Below are positions 61,201-64,000 of a stretch of DNA of 64,000 nucleotides, piece by piece. A program made the position numbers and the translations under genes. Under the pieces are notes generated by a model. The model saw only the letters and a program-made list of their open reading frames with translations. It was not told the DNA's origin and did no database searches. Position 1 is the stretch's first letter; the number at the start of each line of letters is the position of its first letter. The stretch comes from Asterochloris sp. CNOR1 (lineage: Eukaryota > Chlorophyta > Trebouxiophyceae > Trebouxiales > Trebouxiaceae). The stretch is from the NCBI GenBank assembly GCA_963969365.1, contig OZ017747.1, forward strand, positions 4,340,001 through 4,404,000. The letters are read 5' to 3'.

Positions 61201-64000
61201 CTGTGGGCTTGTCCCTGCTGTGTGCACACCCTCCAGGCAGGCATACAGGACATGTCAGCAGCAGCCTCTTTCCTGCTCCAGATGCCTGTGCAGGCACCAG
61301 CCAAACAGCAGGCTCCCAGCTGCACAGCCTCAGCAACAACCAAGCCAAAAATCCACACCTAATTCACCAGAATGCAACCAATGCTGTGTGACCGCCCCAT
61401 TGATGCTCACCTGCGCAGCATGTCCACACACTTCTGGGCAGTGACTGTGTCCTCAACAACAATGTAGTCCAGGGCTCCACAGCTGGTGGACACTGCGACG
61501 TCAAACTTGGCGTCGATTGCGCCTAGGTCACCTGCGGGGGCCACACTGAGAGGTGTGAAAGGCTTCTGGACAGCAACTAGACTGTGGCCCAGCCACACAA
61601 ACAAGACCCTTGATACAGAGGCTTGATGCCCCACTTGAACTTGATGCCCTGCCTTAATGCCTGCCGTGCTGCTCCTGCTGTCACTGCCAGATACAGGGGA
61701 GGTGGAGGAGCTGCAACATAGGGGGCTAGCTCCAGCATTGGCCTAGCACAGCCCTGTGCTGTGCTGGCATCCATGCATTATGCTGTGCCGCACGGTTGGC
61801 TGTGGCTGCTGCTCATGCAAGCAGCGCCACACCCAGCCCAGCAGCCTATGATGTCTGCTGTGAGGGACTCTGCTGGTCCTGAGACTGCTACTCTGTGGCC
61901 GCTTGCCCTCACAGGGGTCTTGTACAGGTGCTGCAGCGATGTGGGGAGCTATGCACTTGAAGTGGGGGCACCCAGACCGCTCCTGAGGCAGCCTGTAGGA
62001 AGGCAATGCGCCCACCCAGGCGCCCATCAATGCCTGGCAGGCTGCCTGCACTCTTTGCAGCCATGAGCGCCTTCACGACGGCCCCCTGGCTGCTCTGTGC
62101 CGCCACGTCTGCGCGGCGCTGCTCTGCGCGGCCCCGCACCTCCTGCAGAGTGGCGCTCAGGCGCTGCACCTCGACGGTGGCAGCCTCCAGGGTGGCCTGC
62201 GCAACCTGCACCTCCTTCCTGCAGCAGAGCACCACAGCAAGCTGGGCTGGCGCCAGCCTCTTGCCCTGATTTTTCACTATCTGCAGTTCTGTTGCTTGTG
62301 CCGCGTGCCTGCAGCAACTGACGCCTCCTCACATGAACTGTTGACCTGCACCTCCTGTGCTCGCAGCCGTGCTTCTCTACCGAGCTGCGCCTTGTTAGGG
62401 CTGGCATGCTGAACAGTGCCTTGGCTCCCATGCAACATTCAAGCAGGCTTTGCCGTGTTGCTGTCCTCATCCACCTCTCAGCAGGAGCCTGTGCCCTCCC
62501 AGCCTGTAGCTCACTGCTGTCCTGCATTACACCACCAGCTGCTGACTGGGCTGTTGGATTGCCAGTGCTGCTACAGGTAGATGCACCTTGCAGCTGATAC
62601 CCATCTCTTGCACTGATGCACCACGCTTGCCAAGAGGGCAGCAGCATCTCTTCACCAAACCCACCTGTGGCGCTTGACGTCTGTCTGCATCTGCTTGACG
62701 TCTGCCTGGCGGCTCTGGGCGGTCTCCTCCGCCTCTGTCACACCGCGTTGAGTTGCCTGCGAGGGCCGCGCAGCTATCAAAAATCGGTGAACAGGTCCAC
62801 AGGAGGAGCACAAGTATGGCTGAGTAACATGCAAAGTTGCGCTGCGTTTCCAGCGTTTGGCAACACCCCACCGCAGCCACACACACACACACACTCGACT
62901 GATGCCATTAATCGCTGTCAGGCCAGTTCTCATGCAATTGATCCTCAATTGGCTGTGTCCTCTGCCCCTCCTCAGCTTGGAGATGTGCTCACCTTAAAGC
63001 GCTCCTGTGCCTGAGCATGAGCCTTGTGCAGGAGGTCCCGCTCTGAGGTGGCGACCCCCATGCGACTGCGCACCTCTCCCATCTGGCGCTCCCAGGGGGC
63101 CAGCTTCATGCGCACAGCCTGCAGGGCCTGGGTGTGCTGCTCCACCTCGCCCTGGGTGGCCTGGACCATGCCCTCCAGCGCCTGCAGGGGACAAAATGCA
63201 GCTGAGTCAAGCATAGGGTGGTCCACCTTGCCCTGCATCATGCGCACCTCAACCCGCCATTGCCTGCAGGAGTCACAATGCAGCTTGGTCAAGGTTATAA
63301 GGTCTTGCAATGCTGCTCCACCCCACATGGCTTGGACCTTGCCCTTGAGCACCTGCAGAGGACAAAATGAGCTGAGGCAAGGTTAGGACCTGGGATCGTC
63401 TACAATGATCCTTGCAACATCTATTCCATTGCCTGCAGGGGAAAGGGGGCAGCATGACTTCCTGAGCCTTGCACTGTTATCTGTGCAGACTAAGCAACTT
63501 GCCTGCACGGCACAACGTCCTGCCAAGCATAACTGGTTTGCAGATACTCAGGACGCCAAGTTGGGATCACAGCAAGCTCTGAAGACTGAGGACAGCAGTC
63601 TATCAGTTCATCGTAGCATTAGGAAAAGTGCTGGCGCCCTTGAAGCACCTCTCAGGCAGGGCACTTCAATGCTGTCTCAGGCATGGGAGGACTCAAGAAA
63701 TCTTTGTAGCCAGGGCTGCTTCTGCAAGGGTAATTCCTGAGCCTCTACCAAAGGAGCCCTGACTTCTTTCTCAAGGTGGAAGAGCACAGAGGCAAGTAGG
63801 CTCACCTGCTCCTCCTGGTGCAGCTGCTCCCCCAGCTTCTCGATGCACTTCGTCAGCGCAGGGATGTCCTTCTCTGCCTGCTTGCCCTCTGCAGCCCGCT
63901 CCTGCAGCCCCGCATATGACACATCGGCCCCAGTGGCCCTGCAGCTTGCTGTGGCGCTGCCCACCATGTTGCTGCAGCTGCCGCACCGCCCAGCTGCTCT
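52218..64000 (-). CDS. SMC4: Condensin subunit SMC4, hinge to C-terminus (5' part outside window)
   Basis: SMC4 pairs with SMC2 in condensin, the ATP-driven chromosome compaction complex. Exons (minus order): 63806 up to about 63904 or beyond, 62993-63181, 62665-62756, 62016-62218, 61411-61531, 60868-60956, 60432-60592, 59718-59876, 58748-58924, 57968-58159, 57252-57407, 56755-56874, 56240-56387, 55714-55779, 55540-55618, 54854-54986, 53992-54150, 53152-53311, 52218-52435; phases agree. In order: coiled coil, hinge (GRLGDLGAIDAKFDVAVS, GVATFLILDK, RLFDLVRVRD, NESGTMSGGG), second coiled coil, EFMAGFN, TLGGDAELELVDSLDPFSE, signature motif LSGGEKTLSSL, Walker B YVMDEIDAAL, and SLRNNMFELADRLVGIYKT. 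These favour SMC4 over other SMCs. Exons 55714-55779 and 55540-55618 cover a divergent linker and are less certain. The Walker A lobe lies beyond 64000. Confidence 0.94.
58296..58748 (-). repeat. Four copies of an SMC4 exon end and donor
   Basis: The true exon ends GGCGGCCACACAG|gtgact at 58748. The phrase (C)AGC..TGG(A/G)GGCGGCCACACAG|gtga recurs downstream on the minus strand, with donors near 58640, 58535, 58439 and 58298. Spacing is about 96-141 bp. Two copies share the block caccctaggctctgctgtgcc. Confidence 0.85.
59340..59717 (-). repeat. Copies of another SMC4 exon end and donor
   Basis: The true exon ends CCAGCCAGCAG|gtggac at 59718. Copies of GCCAGCAG|gtggggcac or CACCCAGCAG|gtggggcac lie near 59510 and 59350 further into the intron. 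Confidence 0.6.
63325..63380 (-). repeat. Copy of an SMC4 acceptor and exon start
   Basis: The true exon starts at 63181, preceded on the minus strand by CAGCTGCATTTTGTCCCCTG and CAG. A copy about 175 bp upstream keeps CATTTTGTCCTCTGCAG followed by GTGCTCAAGGGCAAGGTCC, matching GCGCTGGAGGGCATGGTCC. Confidence 0.7.

Overview
The window looks like nuclear DNA of a green alga, most likely a trebouxiophyte-type chlorophyte. This is inferred from GC-rich sequence, short phase-consistent exons with GT..AG introns of about 80 to 1200 bp, and a gene set shared with land plants. Exon models were built by hand: candidate splice sites were accepted only when the reading phase matched on both sides and the joined protein followed a known family. 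There is no transcript support.

Layout, left to right. The 3' end of a BK/Slo-type potassium channel (+, to 1358) faces a complete 15-exon phospholipid:diacylglycerol acyltransferase (PDAT, -, 2255-9942). Next come a LAMMER/CLK-type protein kinase (-, 10426-14953) and ribosomal protein eL13 (-, 15067-18001). eL13 is divergent from a 20-exon class I trehalose-6-phosphate synthase (TPS1 type, +, 18493-32524). TPS1 converges on an R3HCC1-like protein (-, 32822-35505), whose start codon lies 12 bp from that of a 111-residue membrane protein (+, 35518-35853). A leucine-rich-repeat protein with an alpha/beta-hydrolase-like C-terminus follows (+, 36438-42187) and converges on an AUX1/LAX-like carrier (-, 42640-48461). 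A roughly 1.95 kb tandem duplication then holds two F-box-like genes and a dead copy of the last SMC4 exon. The genuine condensin subunit SMC4 (-, 52218 to beyond 64000) fills the rest, from its second coiled coil and hinge to the C-terminal ATPase lobe.

The genes are unrelated housekeeping or signalling functions, and no operon-like or pathway clustering is visible.

The most unusual signal is in the introns. In most multi-exon genes, the intron end next to an exon carries one to four tandem, partly decayed copies of the splice junction itself: an acceptor plus exon start, or an exon end plus donor. In TPS1 two such arrays have a period of exactly 126 bp (42 codons) and stay open in the host exon's frame, so use of a decoy site would insert 42-residue modules. 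A third array beside the next exon has roughly the same spacing but is decayed. Downstream donor copies in the same gene also stay in frame. I treat this as a candidate undescribed mode of intron growth and isoform creation.
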